The notes under the pieces were generated by a model. The model saw only the letters and a list, made by a program, of their open reading frames with translations, did not search any database and was not told where the DNA came from. Both the position numbers and the translations under genes were made by a program. From Sweltsa coloradensis (Eukaryota > Arthropoda > Insecta > Plecoptera > Chloroperlidae): DNA of 64,000 nucleotides. Shown piece after piece: positions 12,801 to 22,661 of the stretch. The DNA lies in the NCBI GenBank assembly GCA_024449915.1, contig JAMZAV010001466.1, positions 1 through 64,000 of the forward strand, given 5' to 3'. Position 1 is the first letter of the stretch; each line of letters opens with the position of its first letter.

Positions 12801-15800
12801 AGGGCCTAGTTCAATTTTTATGCAAATATAATTGTGTTGATTAAAATAAAATAACAATTATATAAGACAAAGAATTTTAATATCCAAAACAACTCGGTGA
12901 CAAAACATAACACGCAATGACAGTATCCTAATGAAACATAACCTCCAACGTTTGGAATGGTCTGTTGACATACACCTAGTTCGTCACCTCGCCACACGCA
13001 CGCAGCGCACGGAGTAGAAAAATGATGCTAGCAATTTTATTTTTCTTGTGTTGGTTATGCCGATTTAAACAAATGCAACTTTGAAGGTCGTTCAATCTAG
13101 GCTGAATCACACTCTAGTAGTATGATCATTAATCACAGTCTTTTGAAAAGATCAAAATATATTTTTTTGATTTTTTTTAAAGATGCATTTTTTCGCTATT
13201 GCTACTTTTTTGAACGATTTTTGGTGCCAAGTTTTGCCAAAGGTATACCATTTGGATGACTGATATTTTTATTGTAGCTTACACTCATCTTTAACTATAG
13301 AATGAGATATTTTGAAATGTGTATCTTCAATACCTTACATCACAGATAATAGAGTACTGCTTACATTATACAGTGTTTTACATTTTATGGTAGGCCTACT
13401 TTTGTGGTACTATTTGTACCGCCAAAAGAAAAGTAAATAAAGATCTTAAGATCTGAAAGCTTAGATGTAGGTAGTTCCTAATTATAAATAATTATATGTA
13501 GAGTATGTTACAATTACGAACAGGCCAATCGGCTAGTTTAGTCATCATCATATCATATCATACTATATGTAGAGTATAGATCGGAGAAGGGTTGACAGGT
13601 TGGGAAAGCAAAGAGAACATAAATCCCAGCCTGAAGGGCTGGGGGCGACAAAACTTTTCACCTGCTGATGACAACTGCAGCTAATTTAAAGTTGTTACCT
13701 TAATCCACGACGCGTTTCGTCCTTCTGGGACTCATCAGGCGGATGGTGCCCACTAAAAATCAGCTAACTACATGCAAACAAAACTCACAACACATAACCA
13801 AATTCTGCATGCATGTTGTCATCATCAGCAAGGTTACTTCAAACACCATTCATACTGAGCCACACCGTCAGCACAACCAGTAAGGGGCTTCCCTCCCAAC
13901 TCTAGTGCTCGGGAGACAAAACATCCATGACTCACCCTGGATTCGAACCAGGACCCTTGGCAACAAGAGAAAAGCTGCCCCTTCTGTTGTTGCTCGGCCA
14001 GGGTGCCTCTTCATTCATACTTGGAGAAAGGGTTAGAGATAGGAAGTAGGGATGACATCGGGTACTCGGGTACCCGACTCCTACCCGACTCCTATTGGAG
14101 TCGACTCCATTTTCAAGGAGTAGGGGTAAAAATTAAAAAAAATTTTTTTTTTTGATAAATTGTATGAGATTGCACTTGTTGTCTCGTTAGTCGTTATCTT
14201 ATCTCAAAACGTAGACATAACAAATCAGCGAGAGTCTTGGCCGGGCCAAGAGACAAGCAAGCTAGTGATACATAGCGGGTGGAGGGTGAGGGGGGGGGAA
14301 TGGCCGGACAGCGTTGTGCAACCCCACTGAAAATCAGTTATATAACTGAGTGGGTACTCATACAATTTATTTATTATTTATTTAACTATAGAGTAGTGGG
14401 CTAAAAAAAACTTTTGCATAAAAAAAATTCATTTTTTATTTTATTTATTTTTTTATTGCGGATCGGGGAGTCGACTCCTACCCGGTTCCTAAATCTCCGG
14501 AGTCGACTCCAATATTTGCTACCCGATGTCATCACTAATAGGAAGGGTGGAAAGTCACACAACAGCACAACCAGTGAGGGGGCTTCCCTCCTAGACTCTG
14601 GTGCTTGGGCGACAAAACAACCATGTCTTAATCTGGATTTGAACCAAGGCCCGTGGCAACGAGAGAGACTGTCCTACTAATTGTGACTGGGATCAGAATA
14701 CGAAAGGAAAAGACACTACAAGTTGCAAGCTCTTGGCTATGGCACAGGCACATGTGCTTTACTAGCTCTTGGCTGCAGGTGAAGAGGTTGAAGGAAAAGA
14801 AGAGTAGGGTCTAACAGGTTCATCACCTGCTTGGGCCCCTCAGCAGGACAAGGAGTCAACCTTGTAAGAAACAAGGAAACACGGACCCACCAGAGGGTGT
14901 AGTAGGGTCGCCCATCTCAACCCCAAAGGTGAAGACAGATAGAAAGTGAAAGTGATAGGGTGTCAATCGACTGGTTGGTTCTAGTGTGAAAAATGCCTAT
15001 CGGCTAGTTAAAGCCATTGTCCGAGTTTCCAACAAGTGTCTTTTAAATAACTCTTAAGATTATTTATGAAAAGAATGTATTTGCAAAAAATGCCTATTGA
15101 GGGTGGTGTGGGTCGTATGGGGCTTTCTTTTCAACCCGCGCGAAATAATTTTGACGTCAGTGCTGGGCACGGTCCTCGCTCTTGCTACCTGCTACGGAGC
15201 GAGCTATTCAGTGTGTACGTCGGACGTCCGAACTCTTTAGTTTGCCGTTTAGTTTTGTAAATGTGAATTGTAGTTTCATATCATACGTGTTTTATATTTA
15301 TATTTACACTAGCGCTGATCATCGTGAATGTTACCTGATTTTAGTTATTAGCACTAGTGTTTTAATTTGACATTTTGAGCGAGTTTTTAGTGGCAATGTT
15401 TAACTTTGTGTCAGCCTGAGTAGTTGCAAGTTGTAACTTGTAATTTTTCACATATTTACATTCAAAACTACTATTTCGTGTTTTATAACTCAAACTGTGA
15501 CTCGCGTGTGGTGAATAGTTACATATCTGTGCTCAGGGCCAACGTAAGCGAGATTACATTTGGCCACCCCCAGTGGTGTCATCCAAAAATTATTTAAAGG
15601 TAAACGATTTTTGAAAAAATAAATTACACCATACTACAGTAGTTATTTCCTCATGTTTTAACTGAAAAAAGGCAAGTCAAGGGATTTCAGTTTTGTTTAT
15701 GAAGGATATACACGAAGTTTATTTTGGACGTAAAAAAATGTCAATTATTGATTGCCTAACTAAACCATCATGTGTATAAAAGAAAGTTTTGCACAATAAT

Positions 15801-18534
15801 AAAGACATTTTTGAAATAACTTAAATTTATATCTCAATAAAACTAAAACTAAACTTTCTGCACTCGGATCTAAAAACTTTAAAAATGCACGTAAAGTTAA
15901 ATATGTTACCCCCCACCCCCTGTTCATACGCCACTGCTGGACAGATAAAACGACACGAGGGCGGAGAGTGGTAGCTATACTCCTCACTCGGCACTAGTTT
16001 CGGAAAGAATTGTGTTACTCTCGTAATCAGTCCAAAAAAATCAAGCCAGAAATTAAAAAATCCATCTCTGCGGGGTAAATCAATTACACTTACGGCAGTG
16101 TTAACCGATTAATGAAATTGAGAAAGTCAAACAATAAACCATCGAAAATCTGAAATCTGAGCTTCCATGATCTGAATGAATCTTTTGGCCGCCTTTTGCA
16201 TTCGATCGAGAGGTGACAATGCGGGAGTACAGATTCATGTGAAACGTTAATATTTGGTAAAGTGTTGAATGTTACATTTTTGTTATACTATAAAAACTTT
16301 AAAAATTTAGTTTCTATTCAGAAACAGTGGTATTTATCTTGTTCTTTCAACATGTAAAATTGGTTATTAGAAATGTCAGGGCGGCAATGCCACCCCTAGG
16401 AAATTCACCATAAGCGGCCGCTTACGGCACGGCAGCGAGCTTGAGCGAGGCCTTCCTCGGCTGGAGCCAGCCTAGCAGGTAGCCCTGCAGTGACGTCACC
16501 ATAGGCGGCCTACGCGCTGTGCAGGGCTTTAGTAAAAGCGTGATTATTTGAGTTCCATAAGTCTCAGCGACCTGGATTTTGTTGTATTGTTCTTGAATTG
16601 AATCGAGGCACCTTCTGAGGAGCTTGTTACGCAAACCGAGACCATTCCTTTAAATCGGAGAAGGGTTGACAGGTTGGGAAAGCAAAGAGAACATAAATCC
16701 CAGCCTGAAGGGCTGGGGCATATATGTAGAGTATGTAATTTAGACTCTTAAATTTGTCCACGCTTGATGGTCAGTATCAAATGTTAACTTATTTGTATGA
16801 GCCCCATTACTTAATTGTGACTTCCAATGCTAGTGAGCGTTAGTTAGCCAGCTAGTGCTTTGTTGACGTTGCAGTCGTCAGATATGATGCTCATCATCCT
16901 GACACGGATCACTGCACTAAGCATTGAAGTCTGTTAATGTGTCTTGTTAAAAGTCTTGTTCTTGCATTTTTAAGTGTAACTTGAGTATAGTATAAATGAG
17001 TTTTGTTCTTGTGTTTTTAGGTGTAACTTGAACGAGCGAGATATAATCGCCGCAGCCACGTTGCCAGAGCTAGACGATGCATATACTAGGTACGTACCAG
17101 CTGCAGTTACTAACTAATTATATGAGACAGCTAGCCTATATGGTTAGTGGTTACACAATTTTGTAATATTTTTTCCCATCTCTGTTGAGACATTAGGATA
17201 CATATATATGCGGGATGCCTATAGTAGTATATTAATAATAATAATCATCATAACTCAGTTCCAACTATGTTGGGTTGAGTGGTGGTTTTCCACCATTATC
17301 TAGGGCATGAAACTGTGGATACTAAGCTTCCCAGACTCATGTTTTTTTCCTATATCAAACCCTTTCCCTTTCCCACCAATTTACTCCCTCTCTTGCCCTC
17401 CCAAGCTTTACTTTCCCAAACATCCCCCACACTCATCTCTTTTCAAGTCTTCTTGAAATAATATTTCCCATTTCTCTCTTGGCCTTCCTACTTTTCTTTT
17501 TCTCTCCTCTGCTGCTTCAAATTCTCGTCAAATAGTATAGTAGGCCTAGTATATCTTCATACAATTTTATGTTTAGTGAATACTGACTAGACTTTAAAAT
17601 CAATTGGGAACTAAGCATTAACTTTTCCTTTCGTTATTCTTCAAGTACGGTAAAGGTACTGATGATATCGACAGAAGCTTATATTGATCTTGCTGAACCT
17701 ACTTATCTCCGTGGTTGGTATTTGTTGACAGGAAGGTGCACAACTTTGACTCTGTGATTGAGATGTACAAGTGGAGCTCTTGTGTGAACTACATGAAGAA
17801 CATCTCCACTCCCATGATCTTCATCAACGCTCGCGACGACCCGATTGTTCCCGAAGAGGTGCTCCAGCCAATAAGAGACTTTGCTTGTGAGTATTCCAGT
17901 CCATTACACTCGTAGATCGCATAATATATTGTATGTCTACTTTGAATTCTAGGGATGGTACAAGTAAACGTGTACACGCCGCGAGGCACATAATATACGT
18001 TTATTAATTATCCTTGGATCAGTAAACGATTTTTATTTTACCGTATTGGACCGAATATAGCACGGCCTCCAATTTTTCTGAATCATTTCAAGAAAAAATA
18101 AAAATGAAAATAAATAAAAATGTACAAGAAACATTTTTTATTTACAATACAATGAATAAATAGCCTACAGTTTCACTCTTACAACAAAACATGTATTCAG
18201 TATTCACTATTCACATATCTCTACTATTAATAAATAGCCTACTAGCCTACATAGCCTAAATAGGTAATATGATGGGATCTTATAATTCGTAAATTTTGGC
18301 ATGTGTTTAGTTCTTCAATTTTATCAAGTCCCTCTTGCTGACTCTCGTGTTCCAGCCAATCACAGCAAAGCTCTCTACCTGGAGGTGGCGCACGGTGGCC
18401 ATCTTGGTTTCTACGAGGGAGGTCTCATCTATCCGAACCCGATCACCTGGCTGGACCGCACGGTCGTGTCGCTGGTGGGCTCGCTGACGTTGTTTCACGC
18501 CGACACGACCATGAAGAGGCAGGAATCTCACTGA
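3682..18534 (+). CDS. ABHD2: ABHD2-type alpha/beta hydrolase, 8 exons, 5' end missing
   Basis: Membrane-anchored serine hydrolase of the ABHD1/2/3 group; in mammals ABHD2 hydrolyses monoacylglycerols. Coding exons: 3682-3854, 4097-4187, 5001-5077, 6109-6295, 8155-8280, 17021-17089, 17732-17886, 18356-18534. All introns are GT-AG and phases are consistent; after one leading base the joined frame is open for 351 codons to TGA. Numbered from the first full visible codon, the nucleophile is Ser141 in GFSLGG, the acid Asp277 in NARDDP, and the base His308 in HGGHLGF. Spacing agrees with human Ser207/Asp345/His376 allowing a two-residue gap. The visible protein starts near human residue 66, so the N-terminal membrane anchor must lie on an upstream exon, probably before this window. 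ABHD1 and ABHD3 are less likely, because the segments DDLTIAIVPGI and NHVGAL follow ABHD2 closely. Assignment rests on remembered family sequence, not an alignment run. Confidence 0.93.
4097..4187 (+). CDS. ABHD2: ABHD2 visible exon 2
   Basis: Follows TTCTAG and ends at GTAAGT. Encodes DDLTIAIVPGIGNTSESVYV and then RTFVHYAQCHG. This is the strand and oxyanion-loop region ahead of the nucleophile, and it is nearly colinear with human ABHD2. Confidence 0.93.
5001..5077 (+). CDS. ABHD2: ABHD2 visible exon 3
   Basis: Acceptor TTTGCAG, donor GTAAGT. Encodes GYRCCVLNHVGALDSVKVT and then APRVFSYG; the NH-GAL and TSPR-like residues are family hallmarks. Confidence 0.93.
5643..6050 (+). repeat. GT-rich minisatellite with acceptor-like unit
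   Basis: Six irregular units of 61-75 bp in the ABHD2 intron just before exon 4. Most carry CCTGACGCTCTGTG..TTGTAGGCCAC followed by GTGTGTGCG runs. AG dinucleotides at the equivalent place occur at 5665, 5733, 5807, 5882, 5943 and 6016. The authentic acceptor region (6082-6108: GACTGAGCTCTGT..TTCTCAGG) aligns to the same motif. Confidence 0.85.
6109..6295 (+). CDS. ABHD2: ABHD2 visible exon 4 (nucleophile exon)
   Basis: Acceptor TTTCTCAG at 6101-6108, donor GTGAGT. Carries the nucleophile elbow GFSLGGN and the YMGET and ISICQGY motifs. It sits directly downstream of a minisatellite (5643-6050) whose repeat unit resembles this exon's own acceptor region. The exon is GC-richer than the flanking introns. 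Confidence 0.95.
6472..6717. mobile_element. MITE with long terminal inverted repeats
   Basis: Ends CATAATAGACGATTTTCA and TGAAAATGGTCTATTGTG are complementary. Homology of the arms continues inward (GCAAAGCATTATGGGAGAAA and its complement, ATGCCATATG). Length 246 bp, in ABHD2 intron 4. Confidence 0.75.
7219..7812. mobile_element. Related hAT-like element, diverged
   Basis: Left end AGAGGTAGTGAAAAATGGTG and right end TATCACCTTTCATTACT are imperfect inverted repeats. The interior shares GATAACGAAATTTGCG and GAGGTGCC..GGTC with the 9.8-kb element. No clean target duplication. Confidence 0.45.
7970..8110 (+). mobile_element. Hammerhead-family element, copy B, starting at the cleavage site
   Basis: Homologous to the sequence downstream of the 13.7-kb hammerhead, in the same sense (here +). 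Shared blocks are GTGGATTAAGGTAACA, AACTTTAAATTA, ATCAGCAGGTGA and TTTCCCAA..TGTC..TTCTCC. Similarity starts at GTGG, exactly the base after the predicted cleavage position; the bases before it are unrelated. It ends about 45 bp before ABHD2 exon 5. Confidence 0.6.
8155..8280 (+). CDS. ABHD2: ABHD2 visible exon 5
   Basis: Acceptor TTGTTTCAG, donor GTGAGT. Encodes ETTKRLLNWQNFRRFYLYVM and then TENMKSIILKH, matching the cap-region helix in human ABHD2 (the CRRFYNFLMADNMKKIIL region). A ribozyme-associated retroelement copy ends about 45 bp upstream. Confidence 0.92.
8332..8700. mobile_element. Related hAT-like fragment
   Basis: TAGAGGTAGTGAAGAATGGTG opens a copy of the same family (GATGACGAAATTTGC, GGTGGAGGTGCC). 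The right terminus was not found. Confidence 0.4.
9786..10513. mobile_element. Non-autonomous hAT element with 8-bp TSD
   Basis: Ends TAGAGATGTGCAAAAATG and complement CATTTTTGCACATCTCTA. Flanked by perfect 8-bp duplications CACATAAT (9778-9785 and 10514-10521). The interior has GGTGGAGGTGCCGGGTC repeats and CGCGAAATTTCGCG. It contains an AATC microsatellite at about 10351-10375. Confidence 0.9.
13575..13746 (-). mobile_element. Hammerhead-bearing non-autonomous retroelement, copy A
   Basis: Minus-strand element beginning with the hammerhead and continuing through GTGGATTAAGGTAACA, a CCCAGCC/GGCTGGG hairpin, and an end near ATCGGAG (13579). It is homologous to copies at 7970-8110 and 16655-16719. 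It has no coding capacity. Penelope-like or retrozyme origin is inferred from the ribozyme type. Confidence 0.6.
13705..13742 (-). ncRNA. Minimal type I hammerhead ribozyme motif
   Basis: Read 5'->3' on the minus strand: stem I strand CCGC (13742-13739); core CTGATGA (13738-13732); stem II GTCC (13731-13728), loop CAGAA, GGAC (13722-13719); core GAA (13718-13716); stem III as the palindrome ACGCGT (13715-13710); C17 at 13709; then GTGG (13708-13705), which pairs with CCGC (one G-U). All invariant core residues are present. Predicted cleavage is between 13709 and 13708. A loopless 3-bp stem III is known from hammerheads of Penelope-like elements and animal retrozymes, which act mainly as dimers. 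Activity is inferred, not shown. Confidence 0.8.
13862..13990 (-). mobile_element. tRNA-like SINE fragment, copy 1
   Basis: Complement has TCCTGGTTCGAATCCAGGG (B box). The segment AGCACAACCAGT..GGGGCTTCCCTCC..GACAAAACA is repeated at 14565-14675, on the other side of the 14.0-kb hAT element. Confidence 0.5.
14047..14537. mobile_element. Non-autonomous hAT element with 8-bp TSD
   Basis: Terminal repeats TAGGGATGACATCGGGTA and TACCCGATGTCATCACTA. Perfect duplications ATAGGAAG at 14039-14046 and 14538-14545. The interior has repeated GGAGTCGACTCC and a SINE tail fragment at about 14320-14372. Confidence 0.92.
14565..14675 (-). mobile_element. tRNA-like SINE fragment, copy 2
   Basis: Direct repeat of 13862-13990; the complement B box GGTTCAAATCC is degraded. 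Confidence 0.45.
16655..16719 (-). mobile_element. Hammerhead-family element, copy C (fragment)
   Basis: About 65 bp nearly identical to 13578-13645, including the CCCAGCCTGAAGGGCTGGG hairpin. The ribozyme part is absent. Confidence 0.65.
17021..17089 (+). CDS. ABHD2: ABHD2 visible exon 6
   Basis: A 69-bp exon after TTTTTAG, ending at GTACGT. Encodes CNLNERDIIAAATLPELDDA and then YT, equivalent to the human TDLSRLYTATSLMQIDDNV region. It is separated from exon 5 by an 8.7-kb intron. Confidence 0.88.
17732..17886 (+). CDS. ABHD2: ABHD2 visible exon 7 (catalytic Asp)
   Basis: Acceptor TTGACAG, donor GTGAGT. Encodes KVHNFDSVIEMYKWSSCVNY followed by PMIFINARDDPIVPEEVL. The second Asp of ARDDP is the predicted charge-relay acid. 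Confidence 0.95.
18356..18534 (+). CDS. ABHD2: ABHD2 last exon (catalytic His)
   Basis: Acceptor GTTCCAG; the frame runs to TGA at 18532-18534. Contains HGGHLGFYEGG with the predicted catalytic His, then WLDRTVV and a tail of about 27 residues that is not conserved with the human C terminus. Confidence 0.95.
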
Positions 18535-18716
18535 TGGGCTCTTGTTCCGTAGGTACAGGGAGAACACGTGTTGGGCACTAATGTCCGAGGGTCTCTCGTC
18601 TAATAGTCTCGGAAAGCCAAGGTGCTTCCGTTTGCGCGTCAGAGCGAAGATGCACGGCTCTTAATTTAAAGAATAGGCTATTTTAAAGTAGCCTTGTCAC
18701 TATCATAAACATAGGC

Positions 18717-18808
18717 AGATGCGAGTCAGTAGTAATGGCATGGGCCTTCCTAAGCTTCTACAGATGCGAGTCAGTAGTCATGGGCCTGCCTAGGCTTCTA
18801 CATGTGGT
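18717..18808 (+). repeat. 47-bp tandem duplication in ABHD2 3' flank
   Basis: AGATGCGAGTCAGTAGT(A/C)ATGG..GGGCCT..CCTA..GCTTCTACA is present twice in tandem, probably in the 3' UTR. Confidence 0.8.
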
Positions 18809-19498
18809 TAGGATTACTCTTACGTTCCGTTGTCTTCTGCTGTTTTCTCCTATGTTGCAGTTTTCATTCAGTCGATTTTGGTTCTTTTCAACATTCACTC
18901 ATATTGACAGCAGTATTTTAAGGTAAAATATATTGACTAATATTTAATGTTTTAACATTTGAAGTTTATTTTGTTAAAGTGTACAATATTAATTTGAAAC
19001 AGTCGTTTTATATATATATAAATATGTAGGTAGTACTTCGATAATTAATTAATACTAATTATACATTCAAAATTATACGTGCAAGTTTATGTATTTGCAA
19101 CATTAGACAGACCACCCGGTTTTATTAGTTAGCAAGACGCAATGTGTGCGTTACAAACTCGTACAGTACTGAATGCGTTGAATCTTAGGACGTCAATCTC
19201 ATTGTGTCAAAATGTGTGATCACCGGCAGTTGATCTGTATCTCTAGTCTCGGTTCGGTGGGGTGAAACCGGTGGTTGGCGGTAAAGAAAAGCTTGTGTTG
19301 TTTGTTGTGCACATAAAAACACAACAGAAGAATGTGTTCATTCCTCGTTTCGAAACTGCGTTTGTTGTGTGCGGTGCGACCCTGTTATGCAATGCTGCTT
19401 TCTTAACCAAGTTATGTGTCGCGAGTACTAGTGTACATAATATTATATAAAATATATGCGTAGGTATAGATAAGGCTTAAATGGCTAGGTTAATTAAA

Positions 19499-19745
19499 CT
19501 GGGAACATGAATAAACATATTTCACTGGTGAGAAAAGGTACAGAAGGACGACAGCTTACCTTAAAAAACGTTAAGTAGGACACACAGATAAAGTCTCTAC
19601 TCACGCTGAGTGATAAAGACCACCAGTTGGTGGAAACGTATCAGCAACTTCTATTTGTGTCTTTGCGACCTACCGAACGGTTTTAAGGTAAGCTGCCGTC
19701 CTTCTGTACCTTTTCCCTCACAGAAACATGTTAATTCATGTTGCC
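19499..19745. mobile_element. Palindromic retroelement pair with hammerhead-like centre
   Basis: Left arm about 19499-19588 and right arm about 19650-19745 are inverted repeats sharing the block AAGGTAAGCTG..GTCCTTCTGTACC and its complement. The centre (19611-19655) reads GTGATAA, a stem-loop GACCACC-AGTT-GGTGG, then AAACGTATC, a layout like a decayed hammerhead. Related copies lie at 2483-2640, 43155-43320, 56795-56860 and 60562-60799. Confidence 0.5.
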
Positions 19746-21313
19746 AGTTTAATGTGCATATTTAGTCCAAATGTATTCGGTGGCAGGTATGCAATCAAGC
19801 AACGTCGCGGATGGAAGTAAATCGTATAGTGCGATGTGAAACATTTCTCAATAATGTATTCGAGGACGCATATTGAAAGTAGCTCAAGCTGTGTCATGTC
19901 CAAGTACTCTATGCGCTCCTAAGGGGAATCGCAATATTGCGATATACTACTTATGAATGTTGCCAAATGTTGTACATAGGCTGCCTTGGTTGGGAAGAAT
20001 GGCAGTTTAATTATTCCATATTGAAAATAAATTCAAATAAAATTTCTTAGATGTTAGAGGTTATGCTATTTTTATAAATTGATTTACTATAGTTAAGGTT
20101 TACGAAATAAATTTGAAGGACAGTTCCACACGTTATGCCTAGGTTGTATGGATCAGTTTGTACTTTGTACTATCTTGTTAGTTGTTACTTGTTAGTCTTG
20201 GAAGAGTTATGCACATACAAATATTGATCGGGAAATATTGAGAGTTGAAAATCAAGAAAACTCTGCACAATTAAACATTTGGATTCAAAATCCCCAATTA
20301 AGGGATTTTCACTCCCCTTATTTTTCTTATACATACAAAGTAAAGTAACTGTATTAGTTAGTACATTCTTGTTTAATTGGATCTTAATGTCGAATATTCC
20401 CTTTTTTAAGTTCTTGAGAGGATTATGTTGTGCTTGCTTTGTGCATAAAATTATGTTACTCATTAGGCTAGTTGCTTCAACCTAGTCCAGTTTAATGATG
20501 AAGTAAACGACGTAACCTAACTTTTCCTTAATGTGTGGAACTGGTTCAGTTGTTAAAACATTGCTTATTAAAGTAAACATTCTAGGAGCACAGTAACAAA
20601 AAACTTTATTTACTTATGTCATGCTGGAAACCTATGACATGAGCAAAGAAACTACACAAGTCTTATTCCACACATAGTTTAGACGTCTTCTTTCATGCTG
20701 TGCTTGGTAGAAATCTAGGATCTTGTTCTTAAAGATGCCCAACATTTTCTTTATAAACTGAAGAGAAGAAGTATCGTTTACAATTTGATTTTTATGTTAC
20801 ATTCTTTGGTGGACCGGTTCCAGGATAGTAGTGGATCTGATGCTTTCCATACCCGGGCACTTTAAAATACAATGAAAGCTTACAATTGCATGGGGAACAA
20901 ATTGTTTATGCTTATCTTATTAAGTTATTTGTCATACTCACAAGAGTATATTTTGATATTTTATGTATGAGCTTGCAAAACACCGGCTCAGTAATAGCCA
21001 TTGCAATGAAATGAATGTTCTTAACCACTTGTGTGCCACAGGTGGCAGTAGTACAGCTACCTACCTATTGTGTGTTTATCTATTCTGGTTGCTGTTTATC
21101 TCTTTCATTGTTTAAATTACTGTTTGTACACTCCAAGAGAATATTTCTTGTATGTCTATCTTCTTCTCTTGATGTTAGTAAAAAATAGCCTAGGTAATCT
21201 TATGAGACGTAGTCTGCATTTCAAGGTGTTGCCGGACAGTATTTTGTGTCGTTGCACAATCATTGCATTTATATTTTGTTTGTATTTTTAGTACTATCTA
21301 CAGTACTCTGTAC

Positions 21314-22062
21314 TATAGTGGTCCCAACAAAAGAATGCAGATGGCTCGAAATTGTTTTCCCAACATAACAACTTTGTCAATTCTATTCACGCTAGCTCAG
21401 CGTGGATCTTGCACACGGAGGAACTCGGTAATCTAGCACAGATAATTTTTGCTTGCAGTGCTAAAAGATATTTCTCTTTCATACACAAAGGCGACATTCC
21501 ATTTACCGCGCATTCATTCTACCCCCACCACTACCAAGCATCTGCATTCTTTCGTTGGAGCAAGTATATGTAGTATTTACTTACTGTTGGCCTAATGTTT
21601 GCAGTGGGTGGAACCTTGCTTAAAACAGTTGTTTGGCAAGCCGCAGTGCGCACCTAAGCTCAGCAAGTGTTGCACTGACTGATCCAGTGAAATAGTGGAT
21701 GTTTATTTTATGCCAATGCGTCGCACATTTAAACTCTGCTGTGTAACTAGTTAGTTTGGTTCACGACTGAACACAAAGTGGTGACACTGTACTGTGCACA
21801 CTGTTATTATAGTGGTCCCAACAAAAGAATGCAGGTGGCTCGAAATTGTTTTCCCAACATAACAACTTTGTCAATTCTATTCACGCTAGCTCAGAGTGGA
21901 TCTAGCACACGGAGGAACTCTGTGATGTAGCACAGATAATTTTTGCTTGCATTGGTAAAAGATATTTCTCTTTCATACACAAAGGCGACATTCCTTTTAC
22001 CGCACATTCATTCTACCCCCACCACTACCAAGCATCTGCATTCTTTCGTTGGAGCAAGTATA
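21314..22062. repeat. 255-bp direct repeats 239 bp apart
   Basis: 21314-21568 and 21808-22062 are about 95% identical, both starting TATAGTGGTCCCAACAAAAG and ending GGAGCAAGTATA. Either a local duplication or a TRIM-like element. No TG..CA ends, primer-binding site or polypurine tract recognised. Confidence 0.85.
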
Positions 22063-22101
22063 CTACGTATTATCTCAAGCAAAGGCACAAACTATTTTAA
22101 G

Positions 22102-22661
22102 TAGGGATGCACAGGGTAATTCATATTATTGTTTGTTAATTAATATTAGTTAACATGTTTATAATTAATCTACATATTATGAAAATATTGAATTGTATAT
22201 TTTCTGAAAAGCCCCTTAAAACTTATGTGTATAACAAATTATTAGAACCATTCCTGACGATCATACGGCTGCTATGATTATAAATCAATAATTTGTCATT
22301 TCATGACTACAGAGTGCTAAAATATTTCAGAATGATATTTCTTGCAGAAAAAGATTTGGATGTCTGTCTGTTCAATGATGGTGATTTAAGTGATTTTTTT
22401 CTCTTTACGTCTCTATTAAATTGCAATATTGCTATTCGAGGTGATGAGTGGTGATAGATGAGGCCGATGTCTCACGTAGACTCAAACCTGCGTCCTCCTA
22501 GTGTCTTAAGCTTCGAACTACCGGCGTATGAGGCACCACGAACGGCCTTGTCCGTTGGGAAATTTATTTGACATAAATTCTACGAACATTATCGTTCAAT
22601 AATGCATTCAGGCTTTTGATTATCGAATCGTTTCTTTTTATTTTATCGTTGTGCATCCCTA
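22102..22661. mobile_element. Non-autonomous hAT element
   Basis: TAGGGATGCAC at the left, GTGCATCCCTA at the right. Flanks ATTTTAAG and ACTATAAG match at 6 of 8 positions, an aged target duplication. It holds a tRNA-like segment at 22480-22550. Confidence 0.75.

Larger units (their letters stand above)
8701..17020. other. ABHD2 intron 5, rest
   Basis: Besides the hAT, hammerhead-family and SINE entries, 10.5-13.5 kb is AT-rich with many TAGGCCTA copies (12.5-12.8 kb especially) and a C11 run near 12702. 11340-11611 has GGTGCGGCC..CGAGGGCGGCC..AAATACGGTA, a TE-like end also hinted at 18041. 15.0-16.6 kb has unrecognised GC-richer patches. No coding exon seen. Confidence 0.5.

Noticed and set aside
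13655..13700. A second CTGATGA on the plus strand next to the hammerhead, with a possible stem CAACT/AGTTG
   Set aside because: The stem is followed by TTACC rather than GAAA, so the catalytic core is missing.
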